A stretch of 64,000 nt of DNA from Phycisphaerales bacterium (GCA_020639075.1 JACKHI010000001.1:3596001-3660000); one strand, 5' to 3'; counted from the stretch's first letter, positions 7,108 to 16,926 are shown. A program made the numbers and translations. The notes: generated by a model from the sequence alone, not told the origin.

Positions 7108-9864
7108 ATGCGAATCGTCACGACGGCGTCCATCATGCTTGCTGCTGCCGCGGCACTGTCTCTTTCGAATAGTGCTTTCGGACAGACCGGCGCGTGCTGC
7201 CGCGACCTCTTTGGAACCTGCGACACGGGCATCGCGGCCGCCGATTGCATGGGCGTCGGCGATCGGTTCATCGCCGGCGGCACTTGCGACGACTTCTCGC
7301 CGCCATGCGGCATTGGCCGTTGCTGCACAACGACCGGCTGCGTCGAATCCACGCGCGTCGAGTGCATCGTGAACCCGGACGGCTTCTACTGGCGTCCCGG
7401 ACAATTCTGCGACGGTCTCGACTGCACGGATTGCGACGGGAATTTTCAACCCGACGCGCTGGAGATCGCGGCCGACGCATCGCTTGACTGCAACGCGAAC
7501 GGCGTGCTGGATCGATGCGAGATCGACGCGGGATCGACGGCCCCCGGCGGCCCGTATTTCTGCACCACGGGCGACTGCGCCATGGACTGCAACAACAACG
7601 GCATTCCGGATGAATGCGAGATCTACGAATTCACGAGTGCGCCGGGCGGTCCGTACTTCTGCACGACGGGCTGTGACCCCGACTGCAACAACAACGGCAT
7701 TCCGGACGCATGCGACGTTGATCCGACGGATCCGGACGGCGACGGCAGCGTCAGCGACGACATACTCGCGCCGATCGGCGTACCGGACGAATGCCGACGC
7801 TGGACGGGCGCGGTCAACGACCTCTGGTCCGAGCCCGGCAACTGGCTTCCGCCGACGGTTCCGAACAACACGATGACGGAGCAATACTCCGTCGTCATCG
7901 ACGGAAGCATCGATGCACCATCGGCCAATGTCGAGGCGGATGAAGACGTCACGATTTCGTCCCTCGTGCTTCGAGACAATTCCGTCCTGACGCTGAGCCT
8001 GGGAGATCTGACGCTCGACGGGATCGACGGCATGGTCAATGAAGGCCTGCTGCTGATCCCCGACGGCCGTGGGTTCCGAGCGGCAACATCCTTCACGATC
8101 CGCGGCGACGGCGGATTGATCCGCCTGGCCGGTGAATCGGCGCAGATCGCGTCCATCACGCCGGGCGCGATCATCTCGAACGAGATCGAAATCCAGGGGC
8201 GTGGAATGATCAGCGCCAACCTCCGCAACGCCGTGATGGGCACGATCTCAGCGAATGATGCCGGCCCGGCGAATTCCGGCACGCTCTTGATCGCCGGTCC
8301 GACGACGCTCAACAACGGCAATCTCGTCGCGCGTCTGCGGGCGACGCTGCTGATCGCAACGGATATTTCCGAAGAACTCGGGGGCATGTCTTCGATACTC
8401 GCTGACGGCGCCAATGTGACTGTCGGTGATGGTGGTGACGGCGGCGACGATCCGGACTCGGTGGATGGCTGCGGTCCGATTTTCCTGAAGCCGACGGACC
8501 TGACGACGTTCAAGCTGGATCGCGGTCGCCTGCTGAACTTCACGCTGTGGGAGATCGGCGACGATTCCTTCACGTTGCCTAACCAGCGAGCTGTGTTCAA
8601 CGTGCTGAACGGATCCACGGGCGTCGTGGCCGGCCCCGTCAACGTACGCCGCAACGGCACGCTGACGATCGACAACTCGCAGGTCGCGGCGCAGACGTTT
8701 GTTCTCGACAACGGCGCGACGTTCGGCGCGACGGCGGGCGCAGCGCTGACGGCCCGCGGCCGTTTCGTCATCGGCGGGTCCGACGAAACGTTATTTGATT
8801 TCGCCCCGGGCACATCGCTTGCGTTCGAGGGCGGAACGACGGCGTGCGGCAATACGCCATGGGATCGCACGCTCGAGGCGGCGAGCCGGAACTTCGGCGC
8901 AGCGACTGGCGGCGGCGGTTACGACAACAACTTTGATTTCGCCGAATTGAAGATCGCGGCGAACGGGGTTCTCCAGCTCGTCGACGAATTCGACAACGGC
9001 AACCGGCCGCTCGACGGTTTTGAAGCGGTTTACTGCGATACGCTCGTGTTGGAGACCGGAGCGACGCTCTTCCTGAACGGGATTTCGCTGTTCGCAGGCG
9101 GGCAGCAGATTTCGGCGGGCCCGTTCGGCGGGGGCCAAGTCGTCGACCGCCAGGCGTGCTGTCTGCCGGACAGCCGTTGCGTGATGGAGATCGCGGATTG
9201 CTGCGCGGTAATGGGCGGCGACGCGCTGGGTGATGGCTCGCAATGCAACAGCGGCGGCGGCAGCGCTTGTCCACCGCTCGGTGCGTGCTGTCTGGCCGAC
9301 CAGACATGCGTCATTGTGACGCCGGCCGTCTGCATTTCGCGTTCCGGCGAGTATCGCGGCGATGCGACGACGTGCGCGTCCGTCGATTGCTCGGAACCGC
9401 AGCCCTCGCCATTGCCGCAGGGGGCATGCTGCATCAGCGACGGATCCTGCAACCTCACGACGGAGGCGGACTGCACAGACGGCGGCGCGTCCTATTTCGG
9501 CGACGATTCGACCTGCGGGAACGTCGATTGTTCGCTGCCTGCGCCGGGCCCCGTCGCAGCGCCGCTCGGCGCCTGCTGCCTGGCGAATCTGACGTGCATG
9601 GATCTGTCGTCCGCGGACTGCACGGCGATGAACGGAGAGTATCTCGGCAGCAACTCGAATTGCGGCATCGTCGACTGTGCGAACATCGACTCGGCGCCGG
9701 CGGCGGATGTGACGAGCGGTTCGCCTTTGCTGGACGAGGCATTATGTCGATTTTTCCGACAAACGCTTTGCGGCATACCGGGCTGCGCGCCGTGCGGCGC
9801 AGTTTCACTGATGCTCACGTTCGCAGGCATTCGTCGAATGCGTCGTCGACGACGACGACGATAG
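7108..9864 (+). CDS. Cys-rich secreted surface protein with Arg-tail C-terminal anchor
   Basis: A 918-residue exported protein. The start at 7108 begins a clear signal peptide (MRIVTTASIMLAAAAALSL, cleavage near SAFG-QTG); a longer frame from 7039 lacks one. Order: GACC-type Cys modules (about 28-115); repeats of the form DCN-x-NGIPDECE (about 118-215) resembling Ca-binding thrombospondin-3/EF-hand loops; a beta-rich, low-Cys middle (235-650) starting with WTGAVNDLWSEPGNW; four more GACC-x-n-C modules (about 683-859); and a tail with C-x2-C, a hydrophobic stretch and RRMRRRRRRR. The tail has the three-part layout of cell-surface sorting signals. It is probably a cell-wall or surface adhesin-like structural protein; no enzymatic motif was seen. 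Confidence 0.8.
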   Translation: MRIVTTASIMLAAAAALSLSNSAFGQTGACCRDLFGTCDTGIAAADCMGVGDRFIAGGTCDDFSPPCGIGRCCTTTGCVESTRVECIVNPDGFYWRPGQFCDGLDCTDCDGNFQPDALEIAADASLDCNANGVLDRCEIDAGSTAPGGPYFCTTGDCAMDCNNNGIPDECEIYEFTSAPGGPYFCTTGCDPDCNNNGIPDACDVDPTDPDGDGSVSDDILAPIGVPDECRRWTGAVNDLWSEPGNWLPPTVPNNTMTEQYSVVIDGSIDAPSANVEADEDVTISSLVLRDNSVLTLSLGDLTLDGIDGMVNEGLLLIPDGRGFRAATSFTIRGDGGLIRLAGESAQIASITPGAIISNEIEIQGRGMISANLRNAVMGTISANDAGPANSGTLLIAGPTTLNNGNLVARLRATLLIATDISEELGGMSSILADGANVTVGDGGDGGDDPDSVDGCGPIFLKPTDLTTFKLDRGRLLNFTLWEIGDDSFTLPNQRAVFNVLNGSTGVVAGPVNVRRNGTLTIDNSQVAAQTFVLDNGATFGATAGAALTARGRFVIGGSDETLFDFAPGTSLAFEGGTTACGNTPWDRTLEAASRNFGAATGGGGYDNNFDFAELKIAANGVLQLVDEFDNGNRPLDGFEAVYCDTLVLETGATLFLNGISLFAGGQQISAGPFGGGQVVDRQACCLPDSRCVMEIADCCAVMGGDALGDGSQCNSGGGSACPPLGACCLADQTCVIVTPAVCISRSGEYRGDATTCASVDCSEPQPSPLPQGACCISDGSCNLTTEADCTDGGASYFGDDSTCGNVDCSLPAPGPVAAPLGACCLANLTCMDLSSADCTAMNGEYLGSNSNCGIVDCANIDSAPAADVTSGSPLLDEALCRFFRQTLCGIPGCAPCGAVSLMLTFAGIRRMRRRRRRR

Positions 9865-9963
9865 ATCGATTCCCATTTGGATCCATCGCTTGACAGCATT
9901 TCCCACCGCGCGACGCGCAATTGCCGCACTCTCGCTGTCGGACGCAATTCGCACCTGCGCCGC

Positions 9964-9993
9964 TCGACAGTCGATCGGAATGGCCGCTATACT
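9964..9993 (+). promoter_or_regulatory. Candidate sigma-70-type promoter for rtcB
   Basis: TCGACA (9964-9969) and TATACT (9988-9993) separated by 18 bases, about 70 bases before the rtcB start codon. Both hexamers match five of six consensus positions. Called by eye only. Confidence 0.45.
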
Positions 9994-10062
9994 GTCGCTT
10001 TATGACGCATCCGGGCCGGAGGCGAGGGCTTTCCGTCCGCGCGCACTTAGAATAGAGAGACG

Positions 10063-11481
10063 ATGAAAGCGCGAGAGCTCAACAAGATCGGATTCCCTAA
10101 GGGCCCTATTGTCGCGGACATTCTAAAGGCGTGCGGCGATGCCCGCAGCGCCGGGATGAACGCCGCTGCCGTGCGCGACGCCGTCAACACGCTGCACGCG
10201 AATCCGGAATCGATGCTCGAATCCCCACACTTCGGCGCGATTGCGGCCGAGTTGATCAACGGTGCGCCGAACTGCTACGACATCCGCGACGAAAGCGAAG
10301 CGGGCGCCCTCTACCAGGTCTGGGGGGCCGACCAGATCGACGCGGGGGCAATCAAACAGATGGAGAACGCCGTCAGGCTGCCGATCAGCGTCGGCGGCGC
10401 GCTGATGCCGGACGCGCATCTCGGCTACGGTCTGCCGATCGGCGGCGTATTGGCGACAGAGGGCGCCGTGATTCCTTATGCGGTCGGCGTGGACATCGCA
10501 TGCCGTATGATGCTGAGTGTTCTGCCGATGCCGATCGAGGGCGGCGGACCGGACCCGATCGACAAGAACGAGAACGAGTTGATCCGCGCGGTCGAGAAAC
10601 ACACGCGATTCGGAGCCGGCGCGAAGTTCAAGGGTCGCGAGCGCCGCGAAGCGCCAGTGATGGATCTCGACTGGAATATCTCGCCGATCATCCGGCGCGT
10701 GCGCCCCAAGGCGGAGGAACAGTTGGGCACGAGCGGCGGCGGAAATCACTTCGTCGATATCGGCGAGATCGAGTTTCCGGCGGAGTTCCGCGGCGTGCCT
10801 GCGGGGCGTTATGTGGCGATCCTGACGCATTCGGGCTCGCGCGGTCCCGGTGCGATGACGTGCGAGTATTACAGTAAGCTGGCGATGTCGCAGCATCCGA
10901 ACATTCCGAGAGAATTCAGGCATCTGTCGTGGCTGCCGCTCGACGGCGACGGCGCGGAATACTGGGAGGCGATGCAGCTCATGGGTGAGTTCGCATCGGC
11001 GAACCATCATTGCATTCATTCGACGATTCTTCGCGAACTGAAATTGACGCCGCTGTTGCAGATCGAGAACCATCACAACTACGCGTGGAAGGAGATGCAC
11101 GGCGGCCGTGAGGTCATCGTGCATCGCAAGGGCGCCACGCCCGCGGCGAAAGGCGACATCGGCATCATCCCCGGTTCGATGGCGTCGCCGGCGTATGTCG
11201 TGGAAGGCAAGGGGAACCACGCGAGCTACGACTCGGCGGCGCACGGCGCGGGTCGCGTGATGTCGCGGACGCAGGCGAAGCAGACGTTCTGCTGGAACCC
11301 GGTGCGCAAAGATCTCGTGAAGCATCGCGTCAAGTTGATATCGGCGGGTCTCGACGAGGTTCCCGGCGTGTACAAGAATATCGATCAGGTGATGGCGGCG
11401 CAGTCCGACCTGGTGGACACTCGCGCGCGATTCCTGCCGCGAATCGTCAAAATGGCGGATGACGGATTTGTCGAGGATTGA
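10063..11481 (+). CDS. rtcB: RtcB-family RNA ligase
   Basis: A 472-residue RtcB-type ligase, which joins RNA 2',3'-cyclic phosphate or 3'-phosphate ends to 5'-OH ends using GTP and Mn2+ in tRNA or RNA repair. Conserved blocks are present: PDAHLGYGLPIGGV (D117, H119), GVDIACRM (D144, C147), GTSGGGNHF, HSGSRGPG, ENHHNYAWKE, HRKGATPAAKGDIGIIPGSM and SAAHGAGRVMSR, whose His (H394) corresponds to the guanylylated His of characterised RtcB proteins. Length fits the family. Neither archease nor the RtcR regulator is adjacent. A small lipoprotein gene starts two bases after the stop. The assignment to family is firm; the physiological substrate is not visible. Confidence 0.93.
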   Translation: MKARELNKIGFPKGPIVADILKACGDARSAGMNAAAVRDAVNTLHANPESMLESPHFGAIAAELINGAPNCYDIRDESEAGALYQVWGADQIDAGAIKQMENAVRLPISVGGALMPDAHLGYGLPIGGVLATEGAVIPYAVGVDIACRMMLSVLPMPIEGGGPDPIDKNENELIRAVEKHTRFGAGAKFKGRERREAPVMDLDWNISPIIRRVRPKAEEQLGTSGGGNHFVDIGEIEFPAEFRGVPAGRYVAILTHSGSRGPGAMTCEYYSKLAMSQHPNIPREFRHLSWLPLDGDGAEYWEAMQLMGEFASANHHCIHSTILRELKLTPLLQIENHHNYAWKEMHGGREVIVHRKGATPAAKGDIGIIPGSMASPAYVVEGKGNHASYDSAAHGAGRVMSRTQAKQTFCWNPVRKDLVKHRVKLISAGLDEVPGVYKNIDQVMAAQSDLVDTRARFLPRIVKMADDGFVED

Positions 11482-11483
11482 AC

Positions 11484-11906
11484 ATGAATGCGAATGGAAC
11501 AAGGCGATCTGAATTGATGAAAGCGTCGTCGACCCGATCGGCATCCGGCATGGCTTTGCGAATCGTCAGCCTGTTCGCCATCGCGTCGGGTTTGTTGGCG
11601 AATACCGCCTGCACGCTCGAGCTGCCGTCTTTCAATCTCCCGACGGGGCCATTCCTTCTGAAAGGAACATACGTTCAGGTCGATCGATTCGGTCAGCCGC
11701 CGTGCTTCGCGTGGGAGGGAGACAACGGCGTGTTCTATCACTTGTTCCAGGACGCGGATCTCGACGACGATCTGTTCGACCAGGCGACGACGGTCGGCGC
11801 CCGTTCTCGATTGCTGATCGAAATTCGTTCCGACTTGCAGGTCTCCTGCGAGCTGGGGCCGACGGTGGAAGTGCTGGAAGTTCGCGAGATCATTTCCGGT
11901 GCGTAG
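11484..11906 (+). CDS. Small putative lipoprotein downstream of rtcB
   Basis: A protein of at most 140 residues, unknown family. A lipoprotein signal ends in GLLANTAC, giving a lipidated Cys at residue 43 if ATG 11484 is used. ATG 11550 would give a more normal 21-residue signal (MALRIVSLFA onward), and ATG 11517 is also possible, so the start is uncertain. The mature part (about 97 residues) contains GTYVQVDRFGQPPCFAWEGDNGVFYHLF and a second Cys, suggesting a small beta domain held by a disulfide. The first ATG lies two bases after the rtcB stop, so co-transcription is likely, but no functional link is evident. Confidence 0.65.
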   Translation: MNANGTRRSELMKASSTRSASGMALRIVSLFAIASGLLANTACTLELPSFNLPTGPFLLKGTYVQVDRFGQPPCFAWEGDNGVFYHLFQDADLDDDLFDQATTVGARSRLLIEIRSDLQVSCELGPTVEVLEVREIISGA

Positions 11907-11918
11907 CGTCTTCTGAAT

Positions 11919-12707
11919 CTAACGCATGTCTGCGAACGGATCTTCCGCGGTTCCGAAGGCGTCGCGATCGGGTTCGCCTTCGTCCTCCTCTTGGCGATGG
12001 ACCGCGAAGGCGGGCTCGTTGAAGTCGCTTCCTTCGTCAAATGACGATTCGTCGCTCTCAGCGCGCATCATCGGCACGGGTGCTTCGATATCGACGCCCG
12101 GCGGGGCTGAACGGACGCGGGTTTCCGGTGCCTGCGGCGTCGGGGTTTCCGATCGGCCCTTCGGCGGCAGGGGTGCGTAGAGTTCCTCGCGAATCTCGTC
12201 GAGTACGGCCTCGCGCTCATCGTCGGAATCGCGGAGGCGGCGCATGATTGCATCGTACGGACCGAACGAGAGGCTCATCAGGCCGAGCCCCGCGAGGAGA
12301 AGGACGAACCAGTTGACGAAGAGCGACATGGGCCTGTCGAATTCCCAGAAGTAGGGATCTACCGGGCTGTATAGAATTGTCGCGGCGCGTTCCTCGTAGA
12401 CATCGTCGCCCCGCATCCAGTCGGGCAGGTCCGTCGAGATCCGCGACTGCCAGACGATTCGCTCGCCGCCCTTCGTATAATAGACAACTGTCTTGAAGCA
12501 TTCGTCGCTGTAGTCGTCGACGCGGTAGTACTTGAAGTCCGACGTTCCGATGCGAGCCAGCGACAAGTCGAGGTAGAAGACGTTCGCGGTCGTTCGGACG
12601 CCATTGTCGACGAGCTTCCAATTGCCGTACAAGTGATAGAAGGCGAATCCGGCGCAGGCGAGACCGACGAAGAAGGTGGTCGTCAAGATGGAAGATCGAG
12701 TGCTCAA
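11919..12707 (-). CDS. DUF3592-like membrane protein
   Basis: A 262-residue membrane protein with two helices (residues about 8-25 and 128-148) around an extracytoplasmic domain. The pattern GVRTTANVFYL ... VVYYTKGGERIVWQSRIS ... ERAATILYSPVDPYFWEF matches the general layout of DUF3592 proteins (conversion of a Y-x-D-P-like end motif), although identity is not proven. The cytoplasmic C-terminus is long, acidic and proline-rich with low complexity (DESSFDEGSDFNEP). It is convergent with the small lipoprotein, 12 bases apart. Function unknown. Confidence 0.6.
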   Translation of the reverse strand: MSTRSSILTTTFFVGLACAGFAFYHLYGNWKLVDNGVRTTANVFYLDLSLARIGTSDFKYYRVDDYSDECFKTVVYYTKGGERIVWQSRISTDLPDWMRGDDVYEERAATILYSPVDPYFWEFDRPMSLFVNWFVLLLAGLGLMSLSFGPYDAIMRRLRDSDDEREAVLDEIREELYAPLPPKGRSETPTPQAPETRVRSAPPGVDIEAPVPMMRAESDESSFDEGSDFNEPAFAVHRQEEDEGEPDRDAFGTAEDPFADMR

Positions 12708-13344
12708 GAGACATCCCCCAAAGGCGGCACGAAGCGACCGGATGCGATTGCCATTTCATCGGTCGCGAATCGAGGCGTATCCCGCAGTTTCGAGACATGA
12801 ATGGTCGTCAGGTCCATGGATGGCGTGGATTCTCGGCTTTTCGTTGATTTGAAATGCTTGTCGCGTCATATTCGGACCCTGGCAGCGCGGAGAGGCAAGA
12901 TGTTCCCCGTGCAAACTCCCACAAAGTGTCGCAAAGTCGCGCAAATCTTTGCAAAATGGAGGCTGCGGACATCCTTGGACGACAGTCTTTCCGTCCTAAT
13001 TGACATGCCTTGACCGGCGCATCGTCGGTGCGGGCGAGGAAATTCGGCTCAATCCGGCGGAATTCCGTTAACTCGACGGTGATCCACGTGTCCCGTTTTG
13101 TAAATGTGGGGGCCTGCGCGCCGTCGTACTTCTGCACGGCTGAGATTGAAATGCCCATTCGGGCAACGCCGTGATTTGAGGGTCGAAATCCACGTATATC
13201 GAGTGACGTAGCGATTTCGAATCGGAGCGTTTGCGAATCAGAGCCGCCCTGTCCTCAGGGCGACGTATTACGAGCGGCCGACAGGCAATCCGTCACGCCT
13301 GCGGCGGCGTCGAGTTCATCCGGTCTGCGAGAGCGAGGAGTGAG
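12708..13344. other. Intergenic stretch without a supported gene
   Basis: About 640 bases between a leftward and a rightward gene. Short frames on both strands (for example 12808-13158 minus) have no signal peptide, motif or ribosome-binding site and overlap each other, so none is accepted. The CCCTGTCCTCAGGGCG hairpin near 13248 may belong to the leader of the next gene. Both promoters must lie here. Confidence 0.4.
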
Positions 13345-13824
13345 ATGATGCGATATCTGGGAACGAGCTGTCTGCTGCTACTGACGCTGTTCACGACGAT
13401 GGGACAGACGTGCACAGCCGTCGGATTCCCGATTCTCCCCGGCGGACCGATTGGTGGTGGACCGATTGGCGGCGGACCGATCGTCGATCCTGGCGTCACT
13501 GTGACTGTGATCAACAGCACGGATTTCGAAATCGACCCGTTCATCGAGTATGAAGACATCGACGGCAATGTGTTTTCGCTCGATTTGGGCATTGTATTTC
13601 CCGGCGAGATCGTGCCGACGGATTTCTTCTGCGACGAGGTGATCTTCCTGACGAGTACGAACGCGGAGCAGTACGTCTTCGGCGACACGATCGTGCTGGA
13701 GGCGTTGCCGATATTCGAACAGGATTTTGATTTCTTCTGTGGCGAGGAAGTGACGTTTGAGTTCGTCGGAAACGACATCGACTTCGACGTGTTTGTGGAT
13801 GCGGATGGGTTTGTGTTGTACTGA
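13345..13824 (+). CDS. Small exported protein, Gly-rich linker and acidic beta domain
   Basis: A 159-residue unknown exported protein. ATG codons at 13345 and 13348 follow GAGGAG (13335-13340), which decides against the longer upstream frame. Residues 1-22 are a signal (MMRYLGTSCLLLLTLFTTMGQTC) that could be lipidated at the Cys of MGQTC. Then comes a GGPIGGGPI linker repeat and an acidic domain (VTVINSTDFEIDPFIEYEDIDG) with Cys pairs DFFCDEV and DFFCGEE. The acidic and Phe-rich composition suggests a beta-sandwich, possibly calcium binding, but no family is recognised. Confidence 0.65.
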   Translation: MMRYLGTSCLLLLTLFTTMGQTCTAVGFPILPGGPIGGGPIGGGPIVDPGVTVTVINSTDFEIDPFIEYEDIDGNVFSLDLGIVFPGEIVPTDFFCDEVIFLTSTNAEQYVFGDTIVLEALPIFEQDFDFFCGEEVTFEFVGNDIDFDVFVDADGFVLY

Positions 13825-14178
13825 CGCACAGATACCCCGCATTTCAGAAACCCTGGTCGGCGCTTAGGTACCCGAACGCTCGCGCGATCTCCGTGCTCGC
13901 AATCGCCTCGATCCTGGTCAGCCCGCATTACGATTGGCCCCGAAGCCGTCGCCCTGTCTCCGCACGAAATCTCCCGCCGAGTCGCATCGAAGTGTCGCAA
14001 TTCCCGAATTCTCGGGCCGAAGACCAATTTTTGTTCCGAATCGCGTGTAAGCCGCGCATGTTTCGTCGCTCCTAATCCCTGGACAAAAAAACGCGGGGCT
14101 GCGTCTCGCCAATCGACCGCATGGGGCGGTCGGGCGAAATCACGGCACAAACTCGCCCAAACGAAAGTGGAATCCGCC
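13825..14178. other. Intergenic stretch
   Basis: About 350 bases with no convincing gene on either strand. A palindromic stretch GACCGCATGGGGCGGTC lies at about 14117-14133, shortly before the next start codon; its role is unknown. Confidence 0.35.
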
Positions 14179-15372
14179 ATGGATGCAATGAAACTGACTT
14201 TGATGCTGGCGATCGGAGTGATCGGAATGGGAATGACGTGTGAAGATCCGGCGGCGCCGATGCCCGTACCGCCGGAGGCGGAGAACCCCGTGCCGCCCGA
14301 GGAAACACCCATGGAGCCGTCATTCAGCGTGATCGGCATATGGAAGCGCGATACGGGCGACTTCGGCCAGGCATCTTTGGAGTACGGCGGCGACGTCGAG
14401 TATCTCTCCATCGAGGCCGGCGGCCTGGCGAACCTAACGATCCGCTACGAGGACTCACGAGCGTTGGTGTGTATTCCCGCCGCGTTCGCGCACCTGGGCG
14501 ACGACGCCCTGCTGTTCGACTTCAGTGCGACCGACAATCGAGCTGCGGGGCTCAACGGATCGACTGTCGCGCTTCACAAGATGGCGGACAACAACTCTCT
14601 CGAACTAACGGAAAGCGATGGTCGGACTTCGACATTTCATCGAGAGGCCATGATTGCGGCGGACGATCTCTGCAAACACTTGCAGGAGACGGACAGGTTC
14701 GAGATCGACACACATATCATTTACGGCTCGGCTCTGGCATTCGACGGGACGTATCTGTTGCTGGCGGACAACGAAGATGAAATTCGACCAGTCGATCGTG
14801 AAACAGGCGACATACTTCCGAAACTGAACATGCCGCAGCCGCGCTACGATTACATCGAAACGGCGCAGGGGAAGGATGTCTGGCTGGAAGGCCGCAACAG
14901 CAGCGAAGTCATTCTGGAGCGGCGATCACAGGCGGGCGTCCTCATAGACGAAATCAAGCGGAGCGAACTGGGCCTGCCGGACTTTGACTTCGCGTGCGCC
15001 GCCTTCGACGATGTGAACAAACGACTCTATATGTTCGGTCAGGACGATGAGACACTCGCACTGCAGATCCTGATCGTCGATTCCGAGGCGGAGCCGGACG
15101 TCCTGCTCAACACGGTCGAGTTCCGGGGATACCTCGAAGCGATGGCTTTTGACGGGACAGACATTCTCGCGATCGGAAACTACCCGCAGTACCTGTATCG
15201 CATCAGCATCGATTCGTTCAAAGTGACGGAGACGTTTCATCTGAACGATCAGGATGGGGGTCAATTCCAGGGGGTCGCGGTTGTGGACGGCGCCGTCTAT
15301 CTGCTGGGGAAAGTGTACCAGCAGTTCGGGGCAAACAAAACGATCATCACGCGGTCCGTCTTGCCGGAATAA
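14179..15372 (+). CDS. Putative lipoprotein with propeller-like domain
   Basis: A 397-residue unknown protein. Signal MDAMKLTLMLAIGVIGMGMT is followed by Cys21, a plausible lipobox, then a Pro/Glu-rich spacer (MPVPPEAENPVPPEE). Residues about 60-160 form a small beta domain; from about 180 on, repeated short strands such as GSALAFDGTYLLLADNE, AAFDDVNKRLYMFGQDD, AMAFDGTDILAIGN and GVAVVDGAVYLLGK look like blades of a beta-propeller. No active-site motif seen. ATG 14179 is preferred over GTG 14167 because the signal peptide begins there. A terminator follows the stop codon. Confidence 0.65.
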   Translation: MDAMKLTLMLAIGVIGMGMTCEDPAAPMPVPPEAENPVPPEETPMEPSFSVIGIWKRDTGDFGQASLEYGGDVEYLSIEAGGLANLTIRYEDSRALVCIPAAFAHLGDDALLFDFSATDNRAAGLNGSTVALHKMADNNSLELTESDGRTSTFHREAMIAADDLCKHLQETDRFEIDTHIIYGSALAFDGTYLLLADNEDEIRPVDRETGDILPKLNMPQPRYDYIETAQGKDVWLEGRNSSEVILERRSQAGVLIDEIKRSELGLPDFDFACAAFDDVNKRLYMFGQDDETLALQILIVDSEAEPDVLLNTVEFRGYLEAMAFDGTDILAIGNYPQYLYRISIDSFKVTETFHLNDQDGGQFQGVAVVDGAVYLLGKVYQQFGANKTIITRSVLPE

Positions 15373-15400
15373 GCGGTCTGTCCGCGAGATTGCAATATCA

Positions 15401-15436
15401 GGGTGCGATGAGGCATGTCCTCTCGCACCCTTTTTT
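15401..15436 (+). terminator. Rho-independent terminator
   Basis: GGGTGCGATGAGG ... CCTCTCGCACCC (stem arms 15401-15408 and 15423-15430 with an inner GAGG/CCTC pair) followed by six T residues, about 30 bases past the stop codon of the preceding lipoprotein gene. Confidence 0.85.
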
Positions 15437-15562
15437 GTTGCGCGTCGGCCAAACTGACGGCCACAGGGAGCGAAATCGCTTGGTCCGAAACGGAGCGATA
15501 GTTATGCTGCAGGAGGCCGACGTCTGCGTTTCGATTCGATTATCCGCGATGGGAGATTCCGC

Positions 15563-16681
15563 ATGCTCACGATTGCGACCACCGGGCTGTGCCTGTTGTC
15601 TGCCGTCGTTCTTGATGACGAAGCGAACACGCCGATCGGCGAACGCTACGAAGTCGCCTATCATCATGTGTTGCGCAATCGATCTTCCGGTGCACTTCGC
15701 GACGTGAAGGTCTACCTGACTGTCCCCGCCGATGACGACTATCAGTCGATCGAGGGCTATCGCGTGGAGGCGTTCGGCCGACCGCTGCACATTTCCAATC
15801 GCCGCGATGAATACGGCAATGCGCTCAAGCGCGTCGTGATTCCGGAAATCAAGCCTGGAGAGGAAGTGCGCGTCGGGTTCACGTGCGAAGTCATTCTGCG
15901 GGCGCCGAAGCAGGCCGACGTGTCCGGCAAATCGGAAGGCGCCTACGACGGCGTCGATCCGCAGTTCATGGCGCACTACACGCGCGATCATCCCATCTTC
16001 GGTCTGCAGACGCCGATCATTCGCGAAACGGCTGAGCAATTGTTGAAGGAGCATCCCGAACCGGCGGCGCGGGCCGTGGCGATCCATCATCTGATCGCGG
16101 ACACGTTCAAGTACCAGCGCGGCGACGGATGGGACGCGGCGCCAATCGTACTCGAGCGGCGCAGCGGGTCCTGTTCCGAGTTCACTCACGTGTTCTGCGC
16201 ATTGTGCCGGGCGACGGGAATACCGACGCGGATGTGCGGCGCTTCCATCGTGCCGGCGAAGCGTCGGCTGCCGTTCGTCGATCGCGGATGGCATCGCTGG
16301 CCCGAAGCGTATCTGCCGCAACGGGGCTGGGTGAGTTTCGACCCGACGCTGGATCGCGGGCGCGCCAGGCCGCTCTTCGTCGGCACGCATCATGGCCGGA
16401 CGCTGATCGTGACGCGCAAGGGCGATCGCAGCTTGCAGTTGGGATTGTCCTACATCTCGTCGAATTCCAGTGCGCGGGGATTGAAGCGATCTCGATATTT
16501 CGTATGGACGCAGGGCACGATGGAAAGACTGGAAAAAGCAAAAGCGCTGATGGCGGCAGGCGACGTGACGAAAGCGAAACGGCGGCTCGAACGACTCGTG
16601 AAGGGTTATGGTGAAACGCGGGCGGGTATCGAGGCCCAAGCGCTGGTCGAATCGCTCGAAAAAAATCACGAACATCATTAA
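15563..16681 (+). CDS. Transglutaminase-like cysteine protease-fold protein
   Basis: A 372-residue protein with a short N-terminal hydrophobic segment (MLTIATTGLCLLSAVV) that may be a signal. An N-terminal beta domain (about 25-115) precedes a transglutaminase-like core. Catalytic triad candidates are in place: Cys204 in RSGSCSEFTHVF, His244 in GWHRWPEAYLP and Asp260 in VSFDPT. The segment GIPTRMCGA before the His is also typical. Proteins of this fold act as transglutaminases, peptidases or amide hydrolases; the substrate cannot be read from sequence. The C-terminus (about 315-372) is Lys/Arg-rich and helical (MERLEKAKALMAAGDVTKAK), resembling one TPR-like repeat. Confidence 0.82.
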   Translation: MLTIATTGLCLLSAVVLDDEANTPIGERYEVAYHHVLRNRSSGALRDVKVYLTVPADDDYQSIEGYRVEAFGRPLHISNRRDEYGNALKRVVIPEIKPGEEVRVGFTCEVILRAPKQADVSGKSEGAYDGVDPQFMAHYTRDHPIFGLQTPIIRETAEQLLKEHPEPAARAVAIHHLIADTFKYQRGDGWDAAPIVLERRSGSCSEFTHVFCALCRATGIPTRMCGASIVPAKRRLPFVDRGWHRWPEAYLPQRGWVSFDPTLDRGRARPLFVGTHHGRTLIVTRKGDRSLQLGLSYISSNSSARGLKRSRYFVWTQGTMERLEKAKALMAAGDVTKAKRRLERLVKGYGETRAGIEAQALVESLEKNHEHH

Positions 16682-16926
16682 TGAACTTCGGACGGCGATT
16701 GCCCGTCGGGAGGACCGCCTCATCGACTGCATCATCACGAAAGCGAAAGCAAACGCTTTGTTCTGCGTTCATCTTCTGGTTGCAGGTCAGCGGAATTCCG
16801 CGCGCGTCCAAACAGCCGGACGGCGCGCAGCGCGAATCCCCGTGAAATAGCCCGCCGTCGACTCTGAGAGCACTTTCGCGACGCCTTTGAATTTGGATCC
16901 TCTATCGACTAAAATGCTGACCAACT

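Noticed and set aside
10123..11544. 473-residue minus-strand frame under rtcB
   Set aside because: Low-complexity Arg/His/Ala composition; rtcB motifs on the plus strand are complete.
12801..13158. Short frames on both strands in the 12.7-13.3 kb gap
   Set aside because: Mutually overlapping, no start signals, no recognisable features.
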